NCBI RefSeq assembly: GCF_050749815.1
Contig: NZ_CP192735.1
Location: 3,720,001-3,784,000 of the forward strand
Length of the DNA: 64,000 nucleotides
Direction of reading: 5' to 3'
Origin: Dyella_A sp050749815
GTDB lineage: Bacteria > Pseudomonadota > Gammaproteobacteria > Xanthomonadales > Rhodanobacteraceae
Both the position numbers and the translations under genes were made by a program. How positions within the stretch are numbered: the stretch's first letter is position 1; each line of letters starts with the position of its first letter. The notes beneath the pieces were generated by a model. The model did not search any database. It worked only from the letters and a program-made list of their open reading frames with translations, and was not told where the DNA came from. This document shows positions 1 to 12,829 of the stretch, piece by piece.

Positions 1-60
1 GGAATTGACGCCGCCGGGCATCAGCTGGCGGGCGCGCTGGAAGAGCTCGTGGTTGTTCAT
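1..60 (-). CDS. hemL: glutamate-1-semialdehyde 2,1-aminomutase, N-terminal fragment
   Basis: Only the first 20 codons lie in the window; the gene runs off the left edge. The visible residues begin MNNHELFQRARQLMPGGVNS, which is the typical N-terminus of HemL, where the RA..LMPGGVNSP stretch is highly conserved. HemL is a PLP enzyme that converts glutamate-1-semialdehyde to 5-aminolevulinate, the first dedicated tetrapyrrole precursor in the C5 pathway. It lies 17 bp downstream of thiE on the same strand, so the two are probably co-transcribed. The catalytic domain cannot be seen. Confidence 0.85.
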   Translation of the reverse strand, partial: MNNHELFQRARQLMPGGVNS

Positions 61-77
61 CAGATTAGGTATCCGGT

Positions 78-695
78 TCAGGCGGTGAAGAGCGCGGCCA
101 TGTCGACCGCTGCGGCGCGTGTGTCGCTGGCGCCGTAAAGGGCCGAGACGGTGGCGATGAAATCGGCGCCAGCGTCAATCAGCAGCCTTCCATTGTCCGG
201 GGTGATGCCGCCGATCGCCACCCGCGCAATGCCAAGCGCGGCCGTCTGCCGCAACAGATCCAAAGGCGCTCGCCCGGCATCGGGTTTGGTGGGTGAAGGG
301 AAGAACGCGCCAAACGACACATAGCTCGCGCCCGCTCGCGCCGCGGCGGTGGCCAGTTCCGCCGAGGCATAGCACGACACTCCGACGATGGCATTGGCGC
401 CGAGCACGGCGCGCACTGCGCTGGGGCCGCCATCGGCCTGGCTCAGGTGCACGCCCGCTGCGCCAACGGCCTGAGCGAGCGCGATGTCGTGATCGATAAT
501 CAGCGGGCGCCCGTAGCGGACGCACAGGGCGGCCAGCTCGGTAGCTTCAGCGAGACGGCGAGGATGATCGTCGCTCAGGTCACGGTACTGGATCATGGCG
601 ACGCCACCAGCCAGGGCCTGTTCGCTGCGCTCGATCAATCGATGGGGCTGCCCATCGGTGATCGCATAGATACCGTTACGCGGGAGTGTGCTCAT
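78..695 (-). CDS. thiE: thiamine-phosphate synthase
   Basis: A 205-residue TIM-barrel protein of the usual ThiE length. ThiE joins HMP-pyrophosphate and the thiazole phosphate to make thiamine monophosphate. Visible family motifs are IQYRDLS near residue 36 (pyrophosphate-binding edge), GVHLSQADGG near residue 81, GVSCYAS near residue 105, the FGAFFPSPTKP loop near residue 128 and AIGGITPDN near residue 161. These follow the order expected of the family. The gene is divergent from the rubredoxin gene across about 100 bp and sits just upstream of hemL on the same strand. No TPP riboswitch (THI box) was recognised in the short divergent gap. Confidence 0.92.
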   Translation of the reverse strand: MSTLPRNGIYAITDGQPHRLIERSEQALAGGVAMIQYRDLSDDHPRRLAEATELAALCVRYGRPLIIDHDIALAQAVGAAGVHLSQADGGPSAVRAVLGANAIVGVSCYASAELATAAARAGASYVSFGAFFPSPTKPDAGRAPLDLLRQTAALGIARVAIGGITPDNGRLLIDAGADFIATVSALYGASDTRAAAVDMAALFTA

Positions 696-799
696 GGGGT
701 CGGCATGATGCCCGAACGCCGTCGCTTGCGTGTGCCTTTCGCCGCAGCGTGCGAGTTGCGAGAATGGCTGTCCACCTCTTCTTAGTTACGAGATACGCA

Positions 800-994
800 A
801 TGACTCAGGGCAGCACCGGATCGGCATCGCGCAAGTGGATGTGCGTTGTTTGTGGCTTCATCTACGACGAGGCGCTTGGCCTCCCGGAAGAGGACATCGC
901 CCCGGGTACGCGCTGGGAAGACGTGCCGGATACCTGGACGTGCCCGGACTGCGGTGCGACCAAGGACGACTTCGAGATGATCGAAGTCGACTGA
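800..994 (+). CDS. rubredoxin
   Basis: A 64-residue rubredoxin, a small electron carrier with one iron held by four cysteines. The two metal-binding knuckles are CVVCG at about residues 15-19 and CPDCG at about 48-52. Between them is the usual acidic, aromatic core (YDEALGLPEEDIAPGT and WEDVPDTW). An upstream in-frame extension is open, but it lacks rubredoxin character. The ATG at 800 gives MTQGSTGSASRKWMCVVCG, the normal family length. In many proteobacteria rubredoxin serves alkane hydroxylases or oxidative-stress reductases. No partner is encoded nearby, so its job here is unknown. Confidence 0.9.
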   Translation: MTQGSTGSASRKWMCVVCGFIYDEALGLPEEDIAPGTRWEDVPDTWTCPDCGATKDDFEMIEVD

Positions 995-1068
995 GTCCCG
1001 CCCCAATCCGCCCCGTCGTTGCCTCAAGGCGCCACGGCGGGGCCCGCTGTCGATGATGTGATGCACCT

Positions 1069-1084
1069 GCGCCCTCGAGGGCGC
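1069..1084 (+). other. perfect GC-rich palindrome
   Basis: GCGCCC-TCGA-GGGCGC forms a short hairpin between the rubredoxin gene and the next small reading frame. It is followed by TTGCTC rather than a T-run, so it would be at best a weak terminator for the rubredoxin transcript. Confidence 0.3.
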
Positions 1085-1102
1085 TTGCTCAGGAGCATCG
1101 AC

Positions 1103-1300
1103 ATGCAGCAGTTCATTCCCTTCGAAGACGACTGGGCGATGGCCGAGGCTTTTGCCGGACATCGCCTCGTTCCCTATCAGCCCGGCATGGCGTGCGCTCA
1201 CCGCGACGTGCCGCAGGAGCCCGGGCCCAACGGGATCGTTCAACGCGACCAGCAAAAGTTGTTCGCACCCTCTTCACAGCCGCGGCGCTCGGCGCTATGA
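1103..1300 (+). CDS. small hypothetical protein
   Basis: A possible 65-residue protein beginning MQQFIPFEDDWAMAEAFAG. It is preceded by AGGAG seven bases before the ATG, a good ribosome binding site. The N-terminal half is acidic and aromatic (FIPFEDDW, LVPYQPGM). The C-terminal half is polar and basic with no predicted membrane segment. I recognise no domain. It lies between the rubredoxin gene and the rRNA promoter, on the rRNA strand. The good Shine-Dalgarno and protein-like N-terminus favour a real gene. The short length and unremarkable C-terminus leave this uncertain. Confidence 0.4.
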   Translation: MQQFIPFEDDWAMAEAFAGHRLVPYQPGMACAHRDVPQEPGPNGIVQRDQQKLFAPSSQPRRSAL

Positions 1301-1380
1301 TTCTCGCCCCTCAACGAGCAGCCGCTCTTGCGAGGGTTCCATCGCCTCACGGCAGTGCGAAAAAACATTTCGCGAAGGTG

Positions 1381-1408
1381 TTGACGAGGTGGAAGATCGA
1401 TGTAGAAT
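1381..1408 (+). promoter_or_regulatory. rRNA operon promoter
   Basis: TTGACG at 1381-1386 and TAGAAT at 1403-1408 are separated by 16 bp. A run of A residues lies just upstream (AAAAAACATTT near 1360), resembling an UP element. A GC-rich discriminator (GTGCGGC) follows the -10, as expected of a stringently controlled rRNA promoter. It is about 230 bp upstream of mature 16S. Confidence 0.65.
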
Positions 1409-1467
1409 GTGCGGCTCACCCGGGGCGAAATGCTTCGGGGCGGTTCGAGAAACGGATCGCAAGTGAT

Positions 1468-1479
1468 TGATCTTTGACA
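1468..1479 (+). promoter_or_regulatory. boxA antitermination site in rRNA leader
   Basis: TGATCTTTGACA resembles the boxA consensus TGCTCTTTAACA, which recruits NusB/NusE to prevent Rho termination of rRNA. It lies in the leader between the promoter and 16S, the expected place. Confidence 0.55.
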
Positions 1480-1639
1480 GTGTGCGCAGGTGACTTGTGT
1501 GGGCGCCTTGCAGTGGACGGAATGACTGTCCAAGCAATGCAAGGGTCCAACATACAAGTCAGCAATGACGTTTTATGTTGGGATCACCCTTCAGAAAGAT
1601 AGACGTCCAAACCCGCAAGGGCGAGGGTGTCGAAAACTT

Positions 1640-3184
<1,545 letters not shown>

Positions 3185-3282
3185 GAGATAGGCAGCTTTC
3201 GCTGCTGCAAGACGTCCACACAAGACACCTGCACATCCGCACGCCACAGGGCGTGTTTGGTCGTTTCGACCGGAAGCTTTAT

Positions 3283-3359
<77 letters not shown>

Positions 3360-3369
3360 CCAAGCACCT

Positions 3370-3445
3370 GGGGCCATAGCTCAGCTGGGAGAGCACCTGC
3401 TTTGCAAGCAGGGGGTCGTCGGTTCGATCCCGACTGGCTCCACCA
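3370..3445 (+). tRNA. tRNA-Ala (TGC)
   Basis: A 76-base cloverleaf beginning GGGGCCATAGCTCAGC, with anticodon TGC in CTGCTTTGCAAGCAG, the T arm GGTTCGATCCC and an encoded CCA end. It lies ten bases after tRNA-Ile in the rRNA spacer. Confidence 0.97.
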
Positions 3446-3520
3446 GTTTGAAACGGCTTACCGATGGATGTGTAGCGCACACAAAAGATTTTGAAGCCCA
3501 CCGGCGTTGAGGCCGGCGTG

Positions 3521-3534
3521 GTGTTCTTTGAAAA
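3521..3534 (+). promoter_or_regulatory. boxA-like site in 16S-23S spacer
   Basis: GTGTTCTTTGAAAA in the spacer before 23S matches the second boxA commonly found upstream of 23S rRNA. Confidence 0.5.
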
Positions 3535-3658
3535 CGTAAACGAGTGACAAGCGTTTTGGTTCGAAACCGAACCGAGATGTGTCGTTGAGGCAATGTAGCG
3601 ACGTGTTGTTTGGCGGAATCTCATTCCTGAGGAGGAATGGGAGTATGCCCCGAGGCGA

Positions 3659-3671
3659 CTTGGGGTTATAT

Positions 3672-3679
<8 letters not shown>
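3659..3679 (+). other. 23S rRNA processing stem, 5' half
   Basis: These 21 bases (CTTGGGGTTATATGGTC and four more) are the exact reverse complement of 6544-6564. The long helix closes the 23S precursor and is the usual RNase III substrate. Part of it lies inside the mature 5' end. Confidence 0.75.
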
Positions 3680-6543
<2,864 letters not shown>

Positions 6544-6553
<10 letters not shown>

Positions 6554-6564
6554 ATAACCCCAAG
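6544..6564 (+). other. 23S rRNA processing stem, 3' half
   Basis: This is the exact complement of 3659-3679 and pairs with it to form the RNase III processing helix of the 23S precursor. Confidence 0.75.
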
Positions 6565-6672
6565 ACGCTTCGCCGTTCCTCGCGAAACATCTCGAACACG
6601 TTTCACCCAAATCGCTTGTCACTCGTTTACCCCAATCGTGGGTCTGGCGCTTCAGCGCTGACCCCACTTTTT

Positions 6673-6786
6673 CCCTGGCGGCTATAGCGCTGTGGTCCCA
6701 CCCGATCCCATCCCGAACTCGGAAGTGAAACGCAGCTGCGCCGATGGTAGTGTGCATCCGCATGCAAGAGTAGGTCACCGCCAGGG
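6673..6786 (+). rRNA. 5S ribosomal RNA
   Basis: About 114 bases. CCTGGCGGCTATAGCGCTGT at the 5' end pairs with GTAGGTCACCGCCAGGG at the 3' end. The conserved CCCATCCCGAACTCGGAAGT core lies between them. It is the last product of the rRNA operon. Confidence 0.95.
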
Positions 6787-6796
6787 ACCTCATACT

Positions 6797-6828
6797 AAAA
6801 AACCCCCTCAGCCGAGGGGGTTTTTTTT
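6797..6828 (+). terminator. rRNA operon terminator
   Basis: AAAAAA-CCCCCTC-AGCC-GAGGGGG-TTTTTTTT is a textbook intrinsic terminator placed just after 5S. The flanking A-tract would let it also work on the minus strand. Confidence 0.9.
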
Positions 6829-6930
6829 GGCCTCCACTCGGGGCGTTGAGGCGCAAAGTGGTTACCGCTTTCGCCGTCATGACAGCAGTTGTGCTTCAAC
6901 CCGCGACGCGCTTTCGAAAAAAGGCAACGA

Positions 6931-6960
6931 AAAAGGCGGAGGATCGCTCCTTCGCCTTTT
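6931..6960 (-). terminator. bidirectional terminator downstream of the PfkB-family kinase
   Basis: A 12-bp stem of AAAAGGCGGAGG and CCTTCGCCTTTT (one G-T pair) with a six-base loop. It has an A-tract on one side and a T-tract on the other. It lies about 40 bp beyond the stop of the minus-strand kinase gene and so probably ends that transcript. Confidence 0.7.
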
Positions 6961-7002
6961 CTGTCTACGACAACTGGCCAGCTAGCCGCTTCGCGATCGA
7001 CC

Positions 7003-7938
7003 TCAGTCGAGGCGGTACCCGAATTGTTCCTCGAACTCCGCATGGAACTGGTCGTAGTTGAACGACTGGTTCTGCGTACCGGGGTGTTCGACCTTCAACG
7101 CACCCATCAGCGACGCCATGCGGCCCACCGTCGGCCAATCGCGCCCCTGCATGATGCCGAAGATGAGGCCTGCCCGATAAGCGTCGCCGCAACCGGTCGG
7201 ATCAACCACCTGACGCTCGCGTGCCGGCGGAATCACGTGGACCGTGTTGTCGGCATGGATCATCGAACCGCGTGGCCCCTGGGTGACGATGTAGGCGCTC
7301 ACCCGAGAGGCGATCTCCGCCGCCGACCAGCCGGTGCGCGTCTGCAGCAACTGCGACTCGTAGTCGTTGACGATCACATAGGTGGATTTCTCGATCATCG
7401 ACCGGAATTCGGCGCCGTCGAACAGCGGCATCGCCTGGCCCGGATCGAAGATGAAAGGGACGCCTCGCGCAGCGAACTCATCGACGTGCTGAAGCATCGC
7501 TTCGCGGCTGTCGGGCGCCACGATGGCGAAGCTGATCTCGGGAATATCGCGCACGTGGTTCTCATGCGCGCTAGCCATCGCACCCGGGTGGAAGGCCGTG
7601 ATCTGGTTGTTGTCCAGATCGGTGGTGATGAAGCACTGCGGCGTGAACTGATCTTCGTACTCGCGCACGTAGTCCAGCCGAATACCACGATCAAGCAGAT
7701 GCTTGCGGTACGGGGCGAAATCCTGACCGACCGCCGCCACCGGGAGCGGGTCGGCGCCGAGCAGCTTGAGGTTGTACGCGATGTTGCCGGCGCATCCCCC
7801 GAACTCGCGCCGCATCCGCGGCACCAGGAAAGAAACATTCAGGATGTGCACCTGATCGGGCAGGATGTGATTCTTGAACTGGTCCTGGAACACCATGATG
7901 GTGTCGTAGGCCAACGATCCGCAGATAACGGCAGACAT
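7003..7938 (-). CDS. PfkB-family carbohydrate/nucleoside kinase (adenosine-kinase-like)
   Basis: A 311-residue ribokinase-fold protein. The ATG at 7938 gives MSAVICGSLAYDTI, a canonical first strand; the longer open frame upstream lacks family character. The first PfkB signature is the glycine-rich FGGCAGNIAYNLKLLGA near residue 46. The second is VDPTGCGDAYRAG near residue 248, which holds the anion hole and the catalytic aspartate. Sugar-kinase and adenosine-kinase members share this layout, and residues alone do not tell which substrate is used. It is transcribed towards the rRNA operon and ends at the hairpin near 6945. The neighbouring mreB is divergent. Confidence 0.85.
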   Translation of the reverse strand: MSAVICGSLAYDTIMVFQDQFKNHILPDQVHILNVSFLVPRMRREFGGCAGNIAYNLKLLGADPLPVAAVGQDFAPYRKHLLDRGIRLDYVREYEDQFTPQCFITTDLDNNQITAFHPGAMASAHENHVRDIPEISFAIVAPDSREAMLQHVDEFAARGVPFIFDPGQAMPLFDGAEFRSMIEKSTYVIVNDYESQLLQTRTGWSAAEIASRVSAYIVTQGPRGSMIHADNTVHVIPPARERQVVDPTGCGDAYRAGLIFGIMQGRDWPTVGRMASLMGALKVEHPGTQNQSFNYDQFHAEFEEQFGYRLD

Positions 7939-8141
7939 GATCCGTGGGTGCCTCGGCAAGATGTTTGGGCCGCTCAGATGCTGGCCCGCATGACGCCGCG
8001 ACGTCACGCCCCGGCAAAGTCTCAAATCGTACCGGGAACCGGCGCAATTGGCGACTTCGGCTGCCCGCGCACTGTTGTCGGATTGCCCGAGAAAACGCCG
8101 ATATCGTCGTGTCCTGCAAGGCTTTCTTAACGTCTCAGTCC

Positions 8142-8170
8142 TTGCGTGCTCTAGCCCCGCTGACTAGACT
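8142..8170 (+). promoter_or_regulatory. candidate promoter of the mreB operon
   Basis: TTGCGT (8142-8147) and TAGACT (8165-8170) are separated by 17 bp, about 40 bp before the mreB start codon. This is a sequence match only. Confidence 0.4.
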
Positions 8171-8211
8171 GGCGCGCTTACTTTTTAGCCAGTCGGACGC
8201 GCGGCGACCCC

Positions 8212-9258
8212 ATGTTCAAGAAGTTTCGCGGGATCTTTTCCAACGACATCTCCATCGACCTCGGCACCGCCAATACGCTGATCTATGTGCGTGGCCAGGG
8301 CATCGTGCTCAACGAGCCGTCGGTGGTCGCCATTCGTCAGGATCGCGGTCCGGGCGGCCCGCGCACCGTGGCTGCGGTCGGCGGAGACGCCAAGCGCATG
8401 CTCGGCCGTACCCCGGGCAACATTGCCACCGTGCGTCCGATGAAGGACGGCGTCATCGCCGACTTCACCATGACCGAGGCGATGCTGCAGCACTTCATCA
8501 AGCAGGTGCACAAGTCGCGGATGCTGCGTCCGAGCCCGCGCGTGCTGGTGTGCGTGCCGTGCGGGTCGACCCAGGTCGAACGTCGCGCGATCAAGGAGTC
8601 GGCCGAAGGCGCCGGCGCCCGTGACGTGTTCCTGATCGAGGAGCCGATGGCCGCGGCGATCGGCGCCGGCATTCCGGTGCACGAGGCGCGCGGCTCGATG
8701 GTGCTGGACATCGGCGGCGGCACCTCCGAGGTGGCGGTGATTTCGCTCAACGGCATTGTCTACTCTGCCTCGGTGCGCGTGGGCGGCGACCGTTTCGACG
8801 AGGCGATCATCAACTACGTGCGCCGCAATCACGGCACGCTGATCGGCGAATCCACCGCCGAGCGCATCAAGCTCGAGATCGGCTGTGCGTTCCCGCAGAG
8901 CGAGGTCAAGGAGATCGAGATCTCCGGCCGCAATCTGGCCGAAGGCGTGCCGCGCATGTTCACCATCAACTCCAACGAGATCCTCGAGGCGCTGCACGAG
9001 CCGCTCGCCGGCATCGTGGCTGCGGTGAAGTCGGCGCTGGAGCAGACCCCGCCGGAGCTTTGCTCCGACGTCGCCGAGCGCGGCATCGTGCTCACCGGCG
9101 GTGGCGCGTTGCTGCGTGACCTCGATCGCCTGATTTCTGAAGAGACCGGTCTGCACGTCCAGGTCGCGGACGATCCGCTCACCTGCGTCGCTCGCGGCGG
9201 CGGCAAGGCCCTGGAGCTGATCGACCAGCACGGCAGCGATTTCTTCGCTCCCGAGTAA
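8212..9258 (+). CDS. mreB: rod shape-determining protein MreB
   Basis: A 348-residue bacterial actin that polymerises on the inner membrane and directs the elongation machinery. The N-terminus MFKKFRGIFSNDISIDLGTA is the membrane-anchoring region followed by the phosphate-1 motif DLGTANTLIYV. Phosphate-2 is VLDIGGGTSEVAV near residue 164. The adenosine motif is GIVLTGGGALLRDLD near residue 290. Length is normal for the family. It is the first gene of the plus-strand block mreB-mreC-mreD-mrdA-rodA, and mreC follows after a 120-bp gap that may allow separate control. Confidence 0.97.
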   Translation: MFKKFRGIFSNDISIDLGTANTLIYVRGQGIVLNEPSVVAIRQDRGPGGPRTVAAVGGDAKRMLGRTPGNIATVRPMKDGVIADFTMTEAMLQHFIKQVHKSRMLRPSPRVLVCVPCGSTQVERRAIKESAEGAGARDVFLIEEPMAAAIGAGIPVHEARGSMVLDIGGGTSEVAVISLNGIVYSASVRVGGDRFDEAIINYVRRNHGTLIGESTAERIKLEIGCAFPQSEVKEIEISGRNLAEGVPRMFTINSNEILEALHEPLAGIVAAVKSALEQTPPELCSDVAERGIVLTGGGALLRDLDRLISEETGLHVQVADDPLTCVARGGGKALELIDQHGSDFFAPE

Positions 9259-9378
9259 CTGTGGTCGCGTCGCCTGCCGTCCAGGCCGGGACACACCCTG
9301 TCCCTGGCCTGCCATGCGGATGGCGCGAGGAGTGTCGGCGTTGACACAGCGCAGCTGCATCCCCGATGGACGGGCTTC

Positions 9379-10329
9379 ATGGCGTTGAATCGCGAAGAGT
9401 CGCCGCTGTTTGCCGGCACCGTGGCAGGGACGCTGCGCCTGCTCGCCTACCTGGCGCTAGCGATGGTGCTGATGGTGCTCGATCACCGCAACGGCTGGAC
9501 CTGGCGCGTGCGCTACGCCACCGCGGTCGTGGTCGAGCCGCTCTATCGCCTGGCCGGCGCGCCCAGCGCTGGCATGCGTGCACTGGCAACCGCCTTTTCC
9601 GAACGCAAGGCGCTCACCGAGCAGAACCAACGCCTGCGTGAAGACCTGCTGCTGGCCAACGCCAAGCTCAATCGCATGGCGTCCGTTGCGGAGCAGAACC
9701 AGCGCCTGAAGGAACTGCTCGACACCCAGCGCAGCCTCGAACTCAACGTGCAGTTGGCCCATGTCATCGGCGTCGACCTGGGGCCGGACCAGCACCGTCT
9801 CATGCTCAGCCTCGGTGCGAACAACGGCATCAAGGTCGGCCAGCCGGTGATCGACTCGCGCGGCGTGATGGGGCAGGTTGCGCACGTGTTGCCCAGCACT
9901 TCGATCGTCATGCTGATCACCGATCCGGCGCACGCCTTGCCGGTGACGATCGAGCGCACCGGACTGCGCACGATTGCCTACGGTGCGCGCGGCGGACGCG
10001 GCCTGATCCTGCCCGACATTCCCATGGCAGCCGACGTGCGGACCGGCGATCGGCTGCTGACCTCGGGCCTAGGCGGGCGCTTTCCTTCCGGGTTCCCGGT
10101 AGGCACGGTCACCCGCGTGCAGCCCTCGGCCACCGGGATGTTCCTGGAAGCCAGCGCCACGCCCGCCGCCGATATCGATCGCAGCGAGGATGTGCTGCTG
10201 CTGCACGATCAGGCCGAACCGATCGGGCCGCCGGCGCCCGCTGCGCCGGCCGGCCCGCCTGCCGGTCTTGCGCCCTCGTCGAGCGCCCCGCCGCCGCCAA
10301 CGGCCCGTGCCGCGGGAGTGTCGCCGTGA
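9379..10329 (+). CDS. mreC: rod shape-determining protein MreC
   Basis: A 316-residue bitopic inner-membrane protein that links MreB filaments to PBP2 in the periplasm. It has a short cytoplasmic start, a membrane segment at about residues 18-36 (LRLLAYLALAMVLMVLDH), then a coiled coil rich in Q, N, L and K (EQNQRLREDLLLANAKLNRM, about residues 80-120). Beta-barrel-like MreC core motifs follow, such as NNGIKVGQPVIDSRGVMGQV. The last 40 residues are a Pro/Ala-rich tail (PPAPAAPAGPPAG) of low complexity, common in Xanthomonadales. Its stop overlaps the GTG start of mreD by four bases. Confidence 0.95.
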   Translation: MALNREESPLFAGTVAGTLRLLAYLALAMVLMVLDHRNGWTWRVRYATAVVVEPLYRLAGAPSAGMRALATAFSERKALTEQNQRLREDLLLANAKLNRMASVAEQNQRLKELLDTQRSLELNVQLAHVIGVDLGPDQHRLMLSLGANNGIKVGQPVIDSRGVMGQVAHVLPSTSIVMLITDPAHALPVTIERTGLRTIAYGARGGRGLILPDIPMAADVRTGDRLLTSGLGGRFPSGFPVGTVTRVQPSATGMFLEASATPAADIDRSEDVLLLHDQAEPIGPPAPAAPAGPPAGLAPSSSAPPPPTARAAGVSP

Positions 10330-10811
10330 ACCGCCATCGCCTCGCGTTGTTCTGGTTCAGCACCACGCTGGTGGTGGCGCTGCTCGCCATGCTGGTGCCG
10401 TTGCCCGCGGTGCTGCAGCCGTTCAAACCCTACTGGCCGGCGCTGGTGCTGCTGTACTGGTCGCTGGAGTCGGGCGAGCGGGTGAACCTGGGCATGGCCT
10501 TTCTGGTGGGCCTGTTTGCCGACCTGCTCGACGGCGTGCTGCTCGGTGAGCAGGCGTTGCGCCTGACCGCCCTGGTCTTTATTGCCTTGCGCTTCCGCTC
10601 GCGGCTGCGCTTTTTCCCGATGTGGCAGCAGACGCTGGCGGTGCTGGCGCTGCTGCTCAACGACCGCGTGCTGCTGCTGATCGTGCGAGTGTTTGCCGGG
10701 GAAGCGTCGCCGCCGGTGAGCTGGTGGTTCTCGCCCTTCGTCGGTGCGGCGCTGTGGCCATTCCTGTTTCTGCTGCTGGATGACCTGCGCATCCGCTTGC
10801 GCATCGCCTGA
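10326..10811 (+). CDS. mreD: rod shape-determining protein MreD
   Basis: A 161-residue integral membrane protein with about five hydrophobic segments, the normal MreD size. It starts with GTG at 10326, overlapping the mreC stop (GTGA), which indicates translational coupling. The sequence MNRHRLALFWFSTTLVVALL opens with the first membrane helix. The ALRFRSRLRFFPMWQQTL and WWFSPFVGAALWPFLF stretches are typical of the family. MreD works with MreC in regulating PBP2/RodA. Confidence 0.93.
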   Translation: MNRHRLALFWFSTTLVVALLAMLVPLPAVLQPFKPYWPALVLLYWSLESGERVNLGMAFLVGLFADLLDGVLLGEQALRLTALVFIALRFRSRLRFFPMWQQTLAVLALLLNDRVLLLIVRVFAGEASPPVSWWFSPFVGAALWPFLFLLLDDLRIRLRIA

Positions 10812-10816
10812 GCGCA

Positions 10817-12829
10817 GTGGTCGTGATCAAGCGCCGTGGAATCCGCCTGCGCCGAGCGATCAAGGATCCGCGTGGCGAAAGCGTGCTGTTCCGTCGCCGT
10901 GCGCTGGCCGGCTTCGGCATCATCCTGCTCGGGTTGCTGGCGCTGGTGGGACGCTATGCGTTCCTGCAGGTGTTGCATCACGACGAGTTCGCCACCCGCT
11001 CGGAGGCCAACCGCGTCAAGCCGCGGGCCATTCCTCCGGCGCGTGGCCTGATCTACGACCGTAACGGCGTCCTGCTGGCGGACAACGTCCCGGCGTTCCG
11101 GCTCGAGGTGGTGCCCGAGCAGGTGCCGGACATGAAGGCGATGCTGGCGCAGATCGGCACCGTGGTGCCGCTCAGCGACGACGACATCGAGGCGTTCAAG
11201 AAGCAGCTGGCGCAGAGTCGCCGTTTCGAAAGCGTGCCGCTGAAGCTGCATCTGTCCGAGGACGATATCGCCCGGTTCGCCATCAACCGCTGGCGCTTTC
11301 CCGGGGTGGACGTGGTGCCCTATCTCACCCGCCGCTATCCGTTCGGCGAGCGCTTTGCGCACCTTATCGGCTATGTCGGGCGCATCGACGACAACGACCT
11401 CAAGCGCCTCGACCCGGTGCGCTACAAGGGCACCACGCACGTGGGGCGCAGCGGTCTGGAGCGCTCCTATGAGGACGTGTTGCACGGCACGCCGGGCTAC
11501 GAATTGGTGGAGGTGAATGCCGACGGTCGTACCCAGCGCGTGCTGGAGACGCATCCGCCGATTCCCGGCAAGAACCTCTACCTCAGCGTCGACGTGCGCA
11601 TCCAGAAGGCTGCCGAAGAAGCGTTCGACGGTCGCCCGGGCGCCGCCGTAGCGATCGATCCGCGCAACGGCCAGGTGCTGGCGATGGTCAGTGTGCCGAG
11701 TTTCGATCCCAATCTGTTCGTCAACGGCATCAGTTCAGCCGACTACAAGGCACTCACCACCGATCCGGAAAAGCCGCTGTACAACCGCGCCCTGCGTGGC
11801 GTGTATCCGCCGGGCTCTACCGTGAAGCCGCTGATCGGCCTGGCCGGCCTGGAATCGGGCCTGCGCACGCCGCAGGACACGGTGGTCTCCACCGGTCAGT
11901 ACTGCATTCCCGGCACCACGTTCTGCCGGCGCGACGATCAGCGCGGCGGCGTCGGCCGGGTCGACCTCGCCGAGGCGATCGAGCAGTCGGTCAACACGTA
12001 TTTCTACAAGCTGGCGCTGGACCTGGGCATCGACCGGCTCAGCGACTACATGAGCAAGTTCGGCTTCGGCCGTCCGACCGGTATCGATCTGGTGGGCGAA
12101 TCGGACGGCGTGCTGCCGTCGCGTGAGTGGAAGCAGGCGCACTCACGCCAGCCCTGGTTCCCGGGCGAGACGATGATCGCCGGCATTGGCCAGGGTTACT
12201 GGGCGGTGACGCCGATCCAGCTCGCCCACGCCATCGCTACCTTTGCCGGCCACGGTGTGCCGTACGCGCCGCGGCTGGTGATGGCCACGCAGGACAGCGT
12301 GGAGGCCAAGCGCAAGCCGCTGCCCAATCCGCCGCTGGGGCCGAGCCTGATCACCTCACCCGCCTACTGGTCCGCCGTCGACCAGGGCATGCAGATGGTG
12401 ATGTACGGCGACAAGGGCACCGGCCGCTCGTTGACCGTCGGCTTCCCGTACCGGCTCGCCGGTAAGAGCGGCACCGCCGAGCGCTTTTCGCGCAAGGGCA
12501 ACACCTACGACGATCGCAGCAACCTGGCCTATCTCGCCTCGCGCAACCGCGCTTGGTTCGAGGTGTATGCCCCGGCCGAGGATCCGCAGATCGCCGTGGT
12601 CGCCGTGCTGGAAGCCGGCGCCTGGGGTGCGTCGTCGGCCGGCCCGATCACCCGGCACATCCTCGATGCGTGGGTGGCGGCGAAGGGACGTGCGGCTCCG
12701 CCGTACACGCCCTACCGTGACGACGCCATCGGCAACGCGTCGGCGACGGTGGAGGACCTGCCGGTGGACGCCACCGGCGAGGTGCCGGCCGAAGCCGCCT
12801 CGGCCCCTGACGACGGAGCCACGCCATGA
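10817..12829 (+). CDS. mrdA: penicillin-binding protein 2 (elongation transpeptidase)
   Basis: A 670-residue class B PBP that cross-links peptidoglycan during side-wall growth together with RodA. It has a single membrane anchor at about residues 32-52, then a PBP dimerisation domain (RGLIYDRNGVLLADNVPAFRL) and the transpeptidase domain. The active-site SXXK is STVK in YPPGSTVKPL (about residue 335), SXN is SVN in QSVNTYFYK, and KSG appears in AGKSGTAERF near residue 550. The start is GTG at 10817; a second GTG at 10823 is equally possible. It lies five bases after mreD, and its stop overlaps rodA. The last 50 residues are an acidic Ala-rich tail. Confidence 0.96.
   Translation: MVVIKRRGIRLRRAIKDPRGESVLFRRRALAGFGIILLGLLALVGRYAFLQVLHHDEFATRSEANRVKPRAIPPARGLIYDRNGVLLADNVPAFRLEVVPEQVPDMKAMLAQIGTVVPLSDDDIEAFKKQLAQSRRFESVPLKLHLSEDDIARFAINRWRFPGVDVVPYLTRRYPFGERFAHLIGYVGRIDDNDLKRLDPVRYKGTTHVGRSGLERSYEDVLHGTPGYELVEVNADGRTQRVLETHPPIPGKNLYLSVDVRIQKAAEEAFDGRPGAAVAIDPRNGQVLAMVSVPSFDPNLFVNGISSADYKALTTDPEKPLYNRALRGVYPPGSTVKPLIGLAGLESGLRTPQDTVVSTGQYCIPGTTFCRRDDQRGGVGRVDLAEAIEQSVNTYFYKLALDLGIDRLSDYMSKFGFGRPTGIDLVGESDGVLPSREWKQAHSRQPWFPGETMIAGIGQGYWAVTPIQLAHAIATFAGHGVPYAPRLVMATQDSVEAKRKPLPNPPLGPSLITSPAYWSAVDQGMQMVMYGDKGTGRSLTVGFPYRLAGKSGTAERFSRKGNTYDDRSNLAYLASRNRAWFEVYAPAEDPQIAVVAVLEAGAWGASSAGPITRHILDAWVAAKGRAAPPYTPYRDDAIGNASATVEDLPVDATGEVPAEAASAPDDGATP

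Noticed and set aside
6889..8130. A 413-codon plus-strand frame opposite the PfkB-family kinase
   Set aside because: It is antisense to a clear kinase and has no ribosome site or domain.
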